Assembly (NCBI RefSeq): GCF_000016065.1
Contig: NC_009092.1
Location: 2,108,001-2,172,000, forward strand
Direction of reading: 5' to 3'
Length of the DNA stretch: 64,000 bases
DNA from: Shewanella loihica PV-4
Lineage (GTDB): Bacteria > Pseudomonadota > Gammaproteobacteria > Enterobacterales > Shewanellaceae
The notes under the pieces were generated by a model. That model did not search any database. It was not told where the DNA came from and worked only from the letters and a program-made list of their open reading frames with translations. Shown here one piece after another: positions 40,619-49,983 of this stretch; position 1 is the first letter of the stretch; each line of letters opens with the position of its first letter. Made by a program: the position numbers and the translations under genes.

Positions 40619-41647
40619 ATGACAACGAAAGCTACCTCTATCGATATCGCTTACCGCGCCGGGGTGTCACAATCCACGGTATCGCGGGCATTGCGAAACA
40701 GTCCGCTCGTCAATGAAGAGACGCGCTTGAGAGTACAGGCCATTGCCAAGGAACTTAATTACAAGGTCGACAAGAACGCCAGCAACCTGCGCACTCAAAG
40801 CAGTCTGACCCTGGCGCTGTTATTGTGTGAAGATCCCACCAACGACGATTCGCTGATCAATCCATTCTTCCTCTCCATGTTGGGTTCTATCACCCGGGCA
40901 ACGGCGCAGCAGGGCTATGATCTCCTGGTCTCCTTTCAGCAGCTTAGCAGCGATTGGCACGCCGATTATGAAGACAGCAATAAGGCCGATGGCATTATTC
41001 TGCTCGGTTACGGCGACTACATGGATTACGAGGAGAAGCTCAATAAGCTGGCGGCGCAGAATACTCACCTAGTGATTTGGGGTCCGGCGCAGCATAAGTC
41101 CTCCGTGCTCTCCATTGGTTGTGATAACCGTCAGGGGGGCGTGTTGGCCACCGAGCATCTGCTGGCCAAGGGGCGGCGTAATATCGCCTTCATCGGCGAT
41201 GCCTCAAGCCATAGCCCAGAATTTCAGGCGCGCTACTTGGGTCATCAACAGGCGCTCAAGGCGGCAGGTGTGCCGCTACAGAAAAACCTGCAGGTGGATG
41301 CCATCAGCACGGAAAGCTCGGGCTTCGAGGCGGCCAATCAACTGCTGGCGCAGAAACGTTCCTTCGACGCCATCTTCGCCGCCAGCGATCTCATCGCCAT
41401 CGGCGCCATGCGGGCGCTGAAAGAGCAGGGGCTGAGGGTGCCTGAGGATGTGTCTGTCGTGGGTTATGACGACATTCCTGTGGCGAGCTTCGCCAATCCG
41501 CCGCTGACCACCATCAAGCAGAACACTAAACTCGCCGGTGAGATCTTGGTTGAGAGCCTGCTGAAGCAGATCAAGGGGCAGGAGGTGAGCAATCAGTTGA
41601 TCCCCACCAGCCTGATCGAGCGCGAGTCCTGCGGCGAAAAGCGTTAG
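40619..41647 (+). CDS. LacI-family transcriptional regulator
   Basis: Protein of 342 residues: the helix-turn-helix (TSIDIAYRAGVSQSTVSRAL, residues 6-25) and hinge, then a periplasmic-binding-protein-like effector domain (about 60-335) with VPEDVSVVGYDDIPVASFANPPLTTI. The effector is probably a sugar, but the target is not given by its neighbours (DUF3334, exonuclease). It could be the regulator of the maltodextrin genes 5-13 kb away, which carry LacI-type operators, but this is only inference. The start is ATG 40619; the ribosome site is weak. It is convergent with the exonuclease gene, overlapping by 4 bp. Confidence 0.88.
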   Translation: MTTKATSIDIAYRAGVSQSTVSRALRNSPLVNEETRLRVQAIAKELNYKVDKNASNLRTQSSLTLALLLCEDPTNDDSLINPFFLSMLGSITRATAQQGYDLLVSFQQLSSDWHADYEDSNKADGIILLGYGDYMDYEEKLNKLAAQNTHLVIWGPAQHKSSVLSIGCDNRQGGVLATEHLLAKGRRNIAFIGDASSHSPEFQARYLGHQQALKAAGVPLQKNLQVDAISTESSGFEAANQLLAQKRSFDAIFAASDLIAIGAMRALKEQGLRVPEDVSVVGYDDIPVASFANPPLTTIKQNTKLAGEILVESLLKQIKGQEVSNQLIPTSLIERESCGEKR

Positions 41648-42258
41648 CCTAAATAGGCTCGCATAAACTTTTCTAGCTGATGCTTAGGTTGACGTTGTAG
41701 CTTAAGCATCAATTCAAAACTGGGTGCAGGGCAGGCCCATCTCTGTGATACCGCATCGCTCAGCGCCAGCCATAAGGCACCGGTAACCTCGGCGTCGTTC
41801 AGCGCGCGGTGAAACACGCCATCGTTGGCGATACCTAAATAATTCACTAAGGTGCCTAGCTGATGGTTAGGCACCGCTTGAAACAGGCGTCTTGCCAGCA
41901 GCAGCGAACAGGCAAAGGGCTGGGATTGCTCCAGGTCGATGCGCGCAAATTCCGCCGTTAAAAATTTCTGATCGAAACTGGCGTTGTGAGCCACCAGATG
42001 ACATCCCTGGATGAAGTCGGCAAAGTCAGCCATCACGGTCTCGCAACTTGGCGCATCACTGAGCATCGCATTGGTGATCCCTGTGTAATCAGCGATGAAA
42101 CTGCTGACGGCAAAGCCGGGATTCATCAGCTGCTGAAACCTATCGACCACTACACCTTGCTGTAATTTAACCGCCCCTATCTCGATGGCACGATCGCCCT
42201 GTAAGGGGGAGAGGCCTGTGGTTTCAAAATCCAATACCACTATGGCATCTTGGGACAT
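41644..42258 (-). CDS. DnaQ-like 3'-5' exonuclease (DEDDh)
   Basis: Protein of 204 residues with the three exonuclease motifs: ExoI VVLDFETTGL (D10, E12), ExoII VAHNASFDQKFL and ExoIII FHRALNDAEVT (histidine of the DEDDh type). It is a stand-alone domain, without polymerase or GIY-YIG parts, so it resembles the PolC/ExoX-type accessory exonucleases rather than the Pol III epsilon subunit. Substrate unknown. Single gene downstream of the EF-G terminator. Confidence 0.85.
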   Translation of the reverse strand: MSQDAIVVLDFETTGLSPLQGDRAIEIGAVKLQQGVVVDRFQQLMNPGFAVSSFIADYTGITNAMLSDAPSCETVMADFADFIQGCHLVAHNASFDQKFLTAEFARIDLEQSQPFACSLLLARRLFQAVPNHQLGTLVNYLGIANDGVFHRALNDAEVTGALWLALSDAVSQRWACPAPSFELMLKLQRQPKHQLEKFMRAYLG

Positions 42259-42290
42259 AAGGGCTCCTGTATGGGGAAAGACACAAAAGA

Positions 42291-42324
42291 AAAAACCCTA
42301 ACAACATACATTGTTAGGGTTTTT
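42291..42324 (-). terminator. Terminator of the EF-G gene
   Basis: AAAAACCCTAACAA (42291-42304) pairs with TTGTTAGGGTTTTT (42311-42324), a perfect 14-bp stem with a 6-nt loop and T-rich tail on the minus strand. Confidence 0.9.
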
Positions 42325-42353
42325 AGTAAAGAAACTTCAGTTAAGGAGTAAGA

Positions 42354-44438
42354 TTACTTCTTAGCTTCTCTTTCTTTAACTTCAGCGATAACTTTTTCAG
42401 ATACGCTGTTAGGACATGGTGAGTAGTGTGAGAACTCCATAGAGAACTGACCACGACCAGAGGTCATTGTACGTAGAGAACCGATGTAACCGAACATTTC
42501 TGAAAGCGGTACGTCAGCCTTGATACGAACACCAGTCACACCTGCTTGCTGATCTTTGATCATGCCGCGACGACGGTTAAGGTCACCAATTACGTCACCT
42601 ACGTTGTCTTCTGGGCTGAATACGTCAACTTTCATGATAGGCTCAAGTAGTTGCGCGCCAGCTTTTGGCATAGATTGACGGAATGCGCCTTTAGCAGCGA
42701 TTTCGAACGCGATAGCTGATGAGTCAACTGCGTGGAAAGCACCGTCAGTCAGTTCTAGTTCAACGTCTAGTACTGGGAAGCCAGCAACGGTACCAGTCTG
42801 CATCATGCTCTCGAAACCTTTCTCAACAGCAGGCCAGTATTCTTTAGGTACGTTACCACCAACAACAGAAGACTTGAATGTGAAGCCAGTGTTTGCTTCG
42901 CCTGGACGGATAACGTAGTCGATCTTACCGAACTGACCAGAACCACCAGATTGCTTCTTGTGAGTGTAGCTATCAGCAACTTCTTGAGTGATAGTTTCAC
43001 GGTATGCCACTTGTGGCTCACCTACAATCAGCTCAACGCCGTAAGTACGCTTCAGGATGTCTACCTTAATGTCTAGGTGAAGTTCACCCATACCCTTAAG
43101 GATGGTTTCGCCTGAATCTTCGTCAGTTTCAACGCGGAATGATGGATCTTCTGCGATCATCTTACCGATAGCGATACCCATCTTCTCGCTGCCGCCCTTG
43201 TCTTTAGGGGCTACTGCGATAGAGATTACTGGCTCTGGGAACACCATGGCTTCCAGAGTACATGGGTGCTTAACATCACACAGAGTGTGACCAGTCTGAA
43301 CGTTCTTCATACCCACGATAGCGATGATGTCACCAGCTTGTGCGGTTTCAAGTTCGTTACGCTCGTCAGCCTGCATTTCACACATACGACCGATACGCTC
43401 AGTCTTACCTGTTGCAGAGTTCAGGATGGTGTCACCCTTGTTGATACGACCTGAGTAGATACGTACGAAGGTCAGGGCACCGAAACGGTCATCCATGATC
43501 TTGAACGCAAGAGCTTTCAGAGGTGCATCAGCGTCAACGATAGCGTGTTCGCCAGTCTCGTTACCTTCTTCGTCAGTCAGAGGCTGTGGATCAACTTCTT
43601 GTGGCGCAGGTAGGTAATCAACTACCGCGTCTAGTAGAAGCTGCATACCTTTGTTCTTGAAAGCAGAACCACAGTATGTTGGGAAGAAGTGCATGGTACG
43701 AGTACCTTCACGGATACAACGCTTGATGTCTTCCATAGCTGGCTCTTCGCCTTCCATGTAAGCTTCCATCAGATCGTCGTCCATCTCAACGGCAGACTCG
43801 ATCAGTTGCTCACGGTATTCTTCAACCATGTCAACCATGTCAGCAGGTACATCTTCGATGCTGTAGTTTTCAGCTTGTCCAGATTCGTCCCAAACCCATG
43901 CTTTACGGGTTAGTAGATCGACAACACCCTTGAACTCATCTTCGATACCGATAGGCAGTACCATTACGAGTGGGTTAGCCGCAAGAACGTCTTTAGTTTG
44001 CTTAACAACGCGCAAGAAGTCGGCACCCATACGGTCCAACTTGTTTACGAAGATGATACGCGCAACTTCAGATTCGTTTGCATAACGCCAGTTGGTTTCT
44101 GATTGTGGCTCAACACCACCAGAACCACAGAATACACCGATACCACCGTCTAGTACTTTTAGAGAACGATAAACTTCAACTGTGAAGTCAACGTGGCCAG
44201 GGGTGTCGATGACGTTGAAACGGTGATCGTTCCAGAAGCAACTTACAGCAGCAGACTGAATGGTAATACCACGCTCAGCTTCCTGTTCCATGAAGTCGGT
44301 TGTAGATTCACCATCATGAACTTCACCGATCTTATGAATCTTACCGGTTAGCTTTAGGATACGCTCTGTTGTGGTGGTCTTACCCGCATCAACGTGAGCG
44401 AAGATACCAATGTTTCTGTACTTTGATAAATCAGTCAT
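42354..44438 (-). CDS. fusA: Elongation factor G, stand-alone copy
   Basis: Translocase GTPase of 694 residues with all five EF-G domains. GTPase motifs: G1 AHVDAGKT (14-21), switch II DTPGH, G4 NKLD. The C-terminus carries domain IV ([13 protein letters not shown]) and the domain V region following [21 protein letters not shown]. It is not beside rpsL, rpsG or tufA, so it is probably a second copy, as some Shewanella and Pseudomonas carry. Its own strong terminator and a codon use biased to abundant-tRNA codons (many CGT, GGT, TTC, AAC) suggest high expression. Whether it works in elongation or recycling is unknown. Confidence 0.93.
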   Translation of the reverse strand: MTDLSKYRNIGIFAHVDAGKTTTTERILKLTGKIHKIGEVHDGESTTDFMEQEAERGITIQSAAVSCFWNDHRFNVIDTPGHVDFTVEVYRSLKVLDGGIGVFCGSGGVEPQSETNWRYANESEVARIIFVNKLDRMGADFLRVVKQTKDVLAANPLVMVLPIGIEDEFKGVVDLLTRKAWVWDESGQAENYSIEDVPADMVDMVEEYREQLIESAVEMDDDLMEAYMEGEEPAMEDIKRCIREGTRTMHFFPTYCGSAFKNKGMQLLLDAVVDYLPAPQEVDPQPLTDEEGNETGEHAIVDADAPLKALAFKIMDDRFGALTFVRIYSGRINKGDTILNSATGKTERIGRMCEMQADERNELETAQAGDIIAIVGMKNVQTGHTLCDVKHPCTLEAMVFPEPVISIAVAPKDKGGSEKMGIAIGKMIAEDPSFRVETDEDSGETILKGMGELHLDIKVDILKRTYGVELIVGEPQVAYRETITQEVADSYTHKKQSGGSGQFGKIDYVIRPGEANTGFTFKSSVVGGNVPKEYWPAVEKGFESMMQTGTVAGFPVLDVELELTDGAFHAVDSSAIAFEIAAKGAFRQSMPKAGAQLLEPIMKVDVFSPEDNVGDVIGDLNRRRGMIKDQQAGVTGVRIKADVPLSEMFGYIGSLRTMTSGRGQFSMEFSHYSPCPNSVSEKVIAEVKEREAKK

Positions 44439-44981
44439 TTTTCTACTCTATTGGAGTTACGTTCTAAAATTCGGGGGGAAGTATATCAATACTTTTCAAA
44501 TTTTTTTATTCATTTTTATCAATTTTGCTGAAATATCATCTTTATCGGGAGAAATTACCCACTCTAGCATCCTCCACATAAGGGGCAAACCCATAGCCGG
44601 TGCGGATTTCGCTCATAAAAAGAACATGATGTTATAACCCGAAATTTCGTTATATCTTTTTATATGGGGATGTGGTGGGGGATCACAGCCAGGTTACAGC
44701 CTTTATGGAAGAGGGGGATTTTAGGGGGAACTGGGGCGAAATAGATTAACGTTGAAAAGCGCCTTTGTAAGCGGCCTCTTTGGACTTGGATTGGCCTGGT
44801 TAAATATGCTGGGTTAGGGTTGGCAAGCGTGTAAAAGTGCACCTTGGGCTGAGGCTCATCGTGATGCATCTAAGGCTGTCACGACAGGGCAAAGAAAAAG
44901 CCAGTCGCTTGGACTGGCTTTGGGGACTGGCTTTTGCGACTGGCTTTGTTCTATCTATGTTGGCAGAGGCTTTTTGCCTGT
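44439..44981. other. Intergenic region between EF-G and glucoamylase genes
   Basis: 543 bp. It contains the EF-G leader, the glucoamylase terminator at 44893-44921 and a short repeated ACTGGCTTT at 44913, 44926 and 44939. Two small open frames (44410-44637, 44660-44869) are not credible genes. Confidence 0.5.
44893..44921 (-). terminator. Terminator of the glucoamylase gene
   Basis: AAAGCCAGTC (44897-44906) pairs with GACTGGCTTT (44912-44921); the minus-strand tail is TTTTTCTTT. It lies 61 bp after the glucoamylase stop. Two further copies of ACTGGCTTT follow to the right. Confidence 0.75.
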
Positions 44982-47483
44982 CTAGTTGTTAAGTGCCTTG
45001 GCCACATCCTCGTAGTGGTCCCACACCTTAGCCTCTGTGATAGAGCGCACCATCTTCACATATTCGGCGTGGGTCCAGGCAAGCGGGGTGGCCGAGTTAG
45101 TGCCTTGGCCAAGCTGATAGTTAAAGCGGGTCTTGTCGCCCACACCATCCCAAACCTGCTCGGGTAGCATCAGTCCCTCATTGGCAAAAGCCTCCATCCC
45201 CTTGACATAGGTCTGTACTAGCTGCGCCTTGCTTGCATCATTGAGCGTGCCATCGGCGATCGCCTTGGCCAGTTCGAAGTGGGCGCGCTCGCCGGTGAAG
45301 AACGGCCAGACTCTGCCGCGTTGCCCAGGAGTGTTGCTGCCACTCTCGGCATAGTTGGCGCCTGTGGCGGTGTCTTCGCCATAGCCGTCGTTGCCGTAGC
45401 GTCTAAAGCCTGGGAACGTGCTGCCATCTTTGGCGGTAAATTCATACCTGACTCTGAGATTATCCTCGAGCGCCGTGTTATCGATAAGCTTGAGGGTGTC
45501 GTTGATGGTCTTGTCGTTGGCGCTCTTCACGCCGTAACGCACCAGCTCTAGGAAGCCGCCGTCTAACACCTCACGCTGATCTAAGCCTGCGCGGCCATTG
45601 TTGTCGGCAAGCTTATCTGCACTGTCCGGCGTACCATTGGGCGCAAGGCGCAGATAGTAAGGCGCCTTTGTGCCATCCTCTGCACTTAGCAGGCCTTGCT
45701 GGGTCACTACCAAGGAGTCGAGCTTTTCGGCCATTGATTTGGCACTGGCGAGATATTTCTCGCTTGAGTTTAAATCGCCTGCCTGCTTGGCGATATCGCT
45801 GGCAGTGATCAGCCCTGCTATCACCGCCGCTGCGGTAGAAGGTGAGTAGCCTTGCTGCTCTTCCCAACGTTCTTGCTGTGTCTTAAGGGGTGTGATCTGA
45901 GTGTAGTTCCAGTCGAGGTTGACCTCGCCGCCGCTTATCAGAAAATCGGCCGCCGGCTTCAACATGGTCTGATACCAGCTGGCGATCTCATTGTCGCTCA
46001 GCACGCCAGCCTGCCAGAGCTTCCAACCGAGCATGATAGGCATGGCGGTCTGATCCAGCTGCACGCCGACCCATTCTATCTGACCATCCACATGAGTCTT
46101 CTGTAGGAACCAGCCGGGCACGCCGCTATAGCCGGGTGTCGCTGCCGTAACCTGAACCTTCTTTAGATACTCGAAGGCCACCTTAGGGGTTTGGGTATCG
46201 CCCATGGCCAGAAACGCCATGGCGCATTGATAGAAGTCCCTCGGCCAGACGGCCTTGTAGCCGGTCGAGCCGGTGACGGCCGAGACGCTGTCGCCCCAGG
46301 GATTAGAGAGCGAGGCGATAAGGGCGCCGGCGTGGGTCTTATCTTCCTGGGCCTTGAGCACCATGGCGCTGGTATAGAGTAGCTTGCCCTCATCGGCGGT
46401 ATTGGCGGTCATGGCATTAAGACTTGAGAGCGAGTGCAGATAGTCCTGCCAGCCGATGGCATCGCCTTCACCGTTATAGGCGGCGAGGACCTTGTTATAA
46501 CCATCTTTAAGGGTGTCTTTGGCATTTTGCTCGCTGCTGGCCTTATCTGCGCCGAAGCCAAACACTAAGGTAGTGCGAAGACTTGGGCGGTTAGCATCGC
46601 CCACCTCCAGAGTAGGCAGCGCCGCCGTCATGGCGACATTACCTAGGCTTTGCTTATCAGCGCTGGTGCTGGCGTAACGCCAGTTCAGCTCGCCGTTGGC
46701 CTTAAGATCGGTGAGACCATCTGACTCGCCGACAAAGCCCACGCTACTTGCCGTAAAGGGAATGTCACCGCGCACGGTCAGCACGCTGGAATCTTTATCG
46801 CCCGTGTAGGCGAAGAGGCTGTTGCCATCTTGGCTCACGCTGGCGATATCGTTGGCGCCGCTGTTGTCGATATGGGGATTGACGTAGAGATAAGGGGTGA
46901 TCCCCGGCTCGAAGGCGGTAAAGAACACCTGCATCACCAGGCTGTCGCGATCGGGATCGGTAAAAAAGTGCTTCTCTATCTGATATTTGCCCTCGATATC
47001 TTTGTTTATCACCTTGTAGGCGAGGGACAATGGTCGCCCTGCTTCATCCTTATGCAGGTAATCTATGCTGGTGACCGTGTTGTGTTTCTCGGTATCGACG
47101 AAGCCATTGCCGCTGATGATGAACTGCGCCTCTTTGAGCTGGGCGTTATGGATAAGCCCATACATGGTCTCGGTGAGGATCCCCTGCGCCAGTGAGAACC
47201 ATACCCGACTAACGGGATTGGCCTGGCTGCTCAGGTACTGATCGGCACCCTGCGCATTGGTCACATAGGGCTCGAACGAGGTGCCAATCCCTGTTTTGCC
47301 GGAAAAGGCCCAGGTAGGGGAAGCGCCGGGCGCGCCCGGTGCAACTGAAATTGTCTCAGATACGCTGGCACTTGGTGCAGGTGCGGCGTCGATATCACTC
47401 TTGGCGCCGCCACAGGCGCTAAGCAGGGCGCCCAAGGAGAGGGCGATCAGAGTGCGCGTAAAAGGTACTGGCTTAGACGTCAT
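44982..47483 (-). CDS. Glucan 1,4-alpha-glucosidase (GH15 glucoamylase), lipoprotein
   Basis: Protein of 833 residues with a lipobox LSAC (cysteine 24), so it is probably membrane-anchored in the periplasm or at the cell surface. After an N-terminal beta-domain (about 60-330) comes the (alpha/alpha)6 GH15 catalytic domain. Landmarks are GYKAVWPRDFYQCAMAFLAMGD, WEEQQGYSPSTAAAVIAGL with the general-acid Glu region, and LMLPEQVWDG with the general-base Glu. It releases glucose from the non-reducing ends of maltodextrins. Downstream (90 bp) of the MFS maltose transporter in the same orientation, so likely co-transcribed. Confidence 0.9.
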   Translation of the reverse strand: MTSKPVPFTRTLIALSLGALLSACGGAKSDIDAAPAPSASVSETISVAPGAPGASPTWAFSGKTGIGTSFEPYVTNAQGADQYLSSQANPVSRVWFSLAQGILTETMYGLIHNAQLKEAQFIISGNGFVDTEKHNTVTSIDYLHKDEAGRPLSLAYKVINKDIEGKYQIEKHFFTDPDRDSLVMQVFFTAFEPGITPYLYVNPHIDNSGANDIASVSQDGNSLFAYTGDKDSSVLTVRGDIPFTASSVGFVGESDGLTDLKANGELNWRYASTSADKQSLGNVAMTAALPTLEVGDANRPSLRTTLVFGFGADKASSEQNAKDTLKDGYNKVLAAYNGEGDAIGWQDYLHSLSSLNAMTANTADEGKLLYTSAMVLKAQEDKTHAGALIASLSNPWGDSVSAVTGSTGYKAVWPRDFYQCAMAFLAMGDTQTPKVAFEYLKKVQVTAATPGYSGVPGWFLQKTHVDGQIEWVGVQLDQTAMPIMLGWKLWQAGVLSDNEIASWYQTMLKPAADFLISGGEVNLDWNYTQITPLKTQQERWEEQQGYSPSTAAAVIAGLITASDIAKQAGDLNSSEKYLASAKSMAEKLDSLVVTQQGLLSAEDGTKAPYYLRLAPNGTPDSADKLADNNGRAGLDQREVLDGGFLELVRYGVKSANDKTINDTLKLIDNTALEDNLRVRYEFTAKDGSTFPGFRRYGNDGYGEDTATGANYAESGSNTPGQRGRVWPFFTGERAHFELAKAIADGTLNDASKAQLVQTYVKGMEAFANEGLMLPEQVWDGVGDKTRFNYQLGQGTNSATPLAWTHAEYVKMVRSITEAKVWDHYEDVAKALNN

Positions 47484-47573
47484 ATTCAGGGTCTCGTTTA
47501 TTATGTTTATATTTTGGTTAAGTCAGTTAAGTCGTTTAAGTCTGTGTGTTTGTTAAGCCTCAAGCCTTACGCA

Positions 47574-49124
47574 TTAGCGCTCGGCTTTGCTCGCTTCGCT
47601 GCTGACAAATAGCACGCTAATTCCAGCCAGGATCATGAAGCTGCCACCCAGGATGAGGGCGAAGATCGGCTTGCCATCGAAGAAGGCATTGAGCAGCACG
47701 CCTAGCACGCTGGCGGCCAGCAGCTGAGGGATCACGATGAAGAAGTTAAAGATCCCCATGTAGACCCCCATCTTGGCGGCGGGCAGTGCGTTGGACAGCA
47801 GGGCATAGGGGATAGAGAGGATAGACGCCCAGGCGATACCTACACCTATCATGGGCAGCCATAACAGGTTCGGGTCTTGTATAAAGTAGAAGCTAATCAA
47901 GCCAATGCCGCCACAGCAGAGGTTGATCAGATGAGTGACCTTGAGGCCAACCGCCATGGCGAGCAGTGGGATGAAGATGGCGGCCACCGCGGCAAAACCG
48001 TTGTAAGAGGCGAACAGCATGCCCACCCAGTCGGCGCCATCGTTATAGGCCTTAGACAGCACATCCTGGGTGCCATAGTGATGATCCGTTACTGCCGCCG
48101 TGGTGTAGATCCACATAGAGAAGAGGGCGAACCAGGAGAAGAACTGCACCACAGCCAGCTGGCGCATCGCCTTTGGCATATGAAACAGGGCATCGACTAC
48201 GCTAAACACCATGCCTTGCTGGTGGCGCTCTTCGCCTTTGATATGCTTCAGTGTGTTAGCGCAGAACCATTGCAGTGGGCCGAAGGCGAAGATCCCAAGG
48301 GCCAGCAGATAGAGCTGCTTATCAAGAGACTGCAAGAAGATGACGGCGGTTAAGATGGCGCCCACCAGGCTCCAGAGCATGGCGCCTTTCTGATAGGCCA
48401 GCCAGCTGCGATCGTGGTGCAGCGTGACCTGCTCGCCGTTTTCCTGTTCGAAACGGGCCAACTCCTCGGGCGAGTACTCTTTGGTGGTAAACACTGTCCA
48501 GCTGACGGCTAACAGCAGCACGGCGCCGCCGAAATAGAAGGCGTAGCGTACCGAATCGGCGATCTCGCCCTCGGGCGCCGTGTTAGCCACATCGAAGTAG
48601 TTAGTCAGCAGGTAAGGGAGGGCAGAGGCGACCACTGCGCCAACGCCGATGAAGAAACTCTGCATGGCATAGCCTAGAGGGCGTTGTTTGGTGGGCAGGT
48701 TGTCGCCCACGAAGGCGCGAAACGGCTCCATGGCGATGTTGATGGAGGCGTCCATGATCCACAGCATGCCAGCAGCGACCCAGAGCACGGGCGAGTGGGG
48801 CATGATGAAGATGGCGAGTGTGGTGAAGATGGCGCCAATCAGAAAGTAGGGGCGGCGACGACCCAGGCGGCCCCAGGTGTTGTCACTCATATAGCCGATG
48901 ATCGGCTGCACCAGCAGGCCGGTGAGCGGCGCGGCGATCCAGAGGATAGGGATGTCATCAATTGCTGCGCCGAGTGTCTGAAAGATACGGCTGACGTTGG
49001 CATTTTGCAGCGCGAAGCCAAACTGGATCCCCAGGAAGCCGAAACACATGTTGAAGATCTGCCAGAAGCTGAGTGCAGGTTTAACGGTGGTCGTGCCTTG
49101 GGCGGGTAGGGTGTTTTGTGACAT
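47574..49124 (-). CDS. malT: MFS maltose/maltodextrin transporter
   Basis: Inner-membrane protein of 516 residues with 12 predicted helices. The signature WGRLGRRRPYFLIGAI in the first cytoplasmic loop is typical of the glycoside/sucrose-type (SUC/GPH-like) symporters to which Shewanella maltose transporters belong. Context with GH15, GH97 and GH13 supports maltose or maltodextrin as substrate. The start is ATG 49122-49124 (MSQNTLPAQG) with GAGAAG upstream; an ATG 8 codons earlier has no ribosome site. Symbol follows Shewanella sugar-utilisation usage and should not be confused with the E. coli regulator MalT. An operator candidate lies about 325 bp upstream. Confidence 0.85.
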   Translation of the reverse strand: MSQNTLPAQGTTTVKPALSFWQIFNMCFGFLGIQFGFALQNANVSRIFQTLGAAIDDIPILWIAAPLTGLLVQPIIGYMSDNTWGRLGRRRPYFLIGAIFTTLAIFIMPHSPVLWVAAGMLWIMDASINIAMEPFRAFVGDNLPTKQRPLGYAMQSFFIGVGAVVASALPYLLTNYFDVANTAPEGEIADSVRYAFYFGGAVLLLAVSWTVFTTKEYSPEELARFEQENGEQVTLHHDRSWLAYQKGAMLWSLVGAILTAVIFLQSLDKQLYLLALGIFAFGPLQWFCANTLKHIKGEERHQQGMVFSVVDALFHMPKAMRQLAVVQFFSWFALFSMWIYTTAAVTDHHYGTQDVLSKAYNDGADWVGMLFASYNGFAAVAAIFIPLLAMAVGLKVTHLINLCCGGIGLISFYFIQDPNLLWLPMIGVGIAWASILSIPYALLSNALPAAKMGVYMGIFNFFIVIPQLLAASVLGVLLNAFFDGKPIFALILGGSFMILAGISVLFVSSEASKAER

Positions 49125-49448
49125 CCGATGCTTCTCTTTATTATTCATTATTGATCTGCACAGCGCCTAAGGGCGTGCAATCTGTATTTTATGGAAGTCG
49201 GTCGAGTGAAAAAAGAGGCGAATACACGCTTCCCTCAAACGGGTATTCGCCAAAAGCTAGGGTTCTACTTCTCTAGGCTTATTCACTAGGCTTAAGCCTT
49301 GATGAGTAGATAGAGACTCTAGCGCTCACCTCTCATGCCTTCAGTGCCTGATGAGGTGAGCGTCGACCTGGCCAATTTCATAGGAAGTTACACATGAAAT
49401 TAAACACCAAGGCATGTTAACCCTGAGCCGAAACAGGCGACAACCGAT

Positions 49449-49462
49449 TACATACGTATTCA
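49449..49462 (-). promoter_or_regulatory. LacI-type operator candidate upstream of the maltose transporter gene
   Basis: On the minus strand TGAATACGTATGTA, an almost perfect palindrome centred on CG, the usual centre of LacI-family operators. The same site with one base changed lies upstream of the GH97 gene at 54173-54186. It is about 325 bp from the transporter ATG. Confidence 0.65.
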
Positions 49463-49745
49463 TCATCAGGCATTAACCTTTATGCAGCCTGTTGTTAACC
49501 TGGTAATGCCTGGGGCTTGCTAAGGATACCCACTTAAAAACAGTTGGTTAAAGTGAAAGTGGCAATCCAGCCGCTTTACATCCGTTGGGGTTTGTAACAA
49601 TGGGCAACAAGGGCTAACTCGTATCGATAATGACGCAAAAAGCAGTAGAAAACGGCATTGTGAAAGGCTAGTTAGGCTAGGTGTTCTAACCAAAACTTGA
49701 TGCTCATTATGGTGAAACTCAATTTTGCGGTGAAAATTTTTGCTT

Positions 49746-49779
49746 TAGGTCTAAGTATAGGTCTAGGTATAGGCATAGG
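49746..49779. repeat. 12-bp tandem repeat
   Basis: TAGGTCTAAGTA (49746-49757), TAGGTCTAGGTA (49758-49769) and a partial third unit TAGGCATAGG (49770-49779). Non-coding. Confidence 0.6.
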
Positions 49780-49873
49780 TTTTGTAGAGTTGACTTAACT
49801 GATGGGCGCCAAAAGAGTTACCTATATTGCCTCATTAAGTTTGAGTCTGTTTAACTGAGGTCAATTTGTATGG

Positions 49874-49909
49874 GATAAAAAAAACAGGCCGCGATAGCGA
49901 CCTGTTTTT
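49874..49909 (-). terminator. Terminator of the M28 peptidase gene
   Basis: AAAAACAGG (49880-49888) pairs with CCTGTTTTT (49901-49909), with CGC/GCG pairing inside after one mismatch; the minus-strand tail is a run of T. Confidence 0.8.
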
Positions 49910-49983
49910 AGCTTAGTTTAAATTAGGTTCAAAATTTTAGATGCATTATTTCGAGACTTTTTCGAATTCAGCTTAAGAATTCA

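Larger units (their letters stand above)
49125..49983. other. Long non-coding region upstream of the maltose transporter gene
   Basis: 859 bp without an open frame of note. From left: the transporter leader, the LacI-type palindrome at 49449-49462, a short tandem repeat at 49746-49779 and the M28 peptidase terminator at 49874-49909. The rest shows no structure I can identify. Confidence 0.55.

Noticed and set aside
44410..44869. Two small frames between the EF-G and glucoamylase genes
   Set aside because: One overlaps the EF-G start on the opposite strand, the other has no ribosome site and low-complexity composition.
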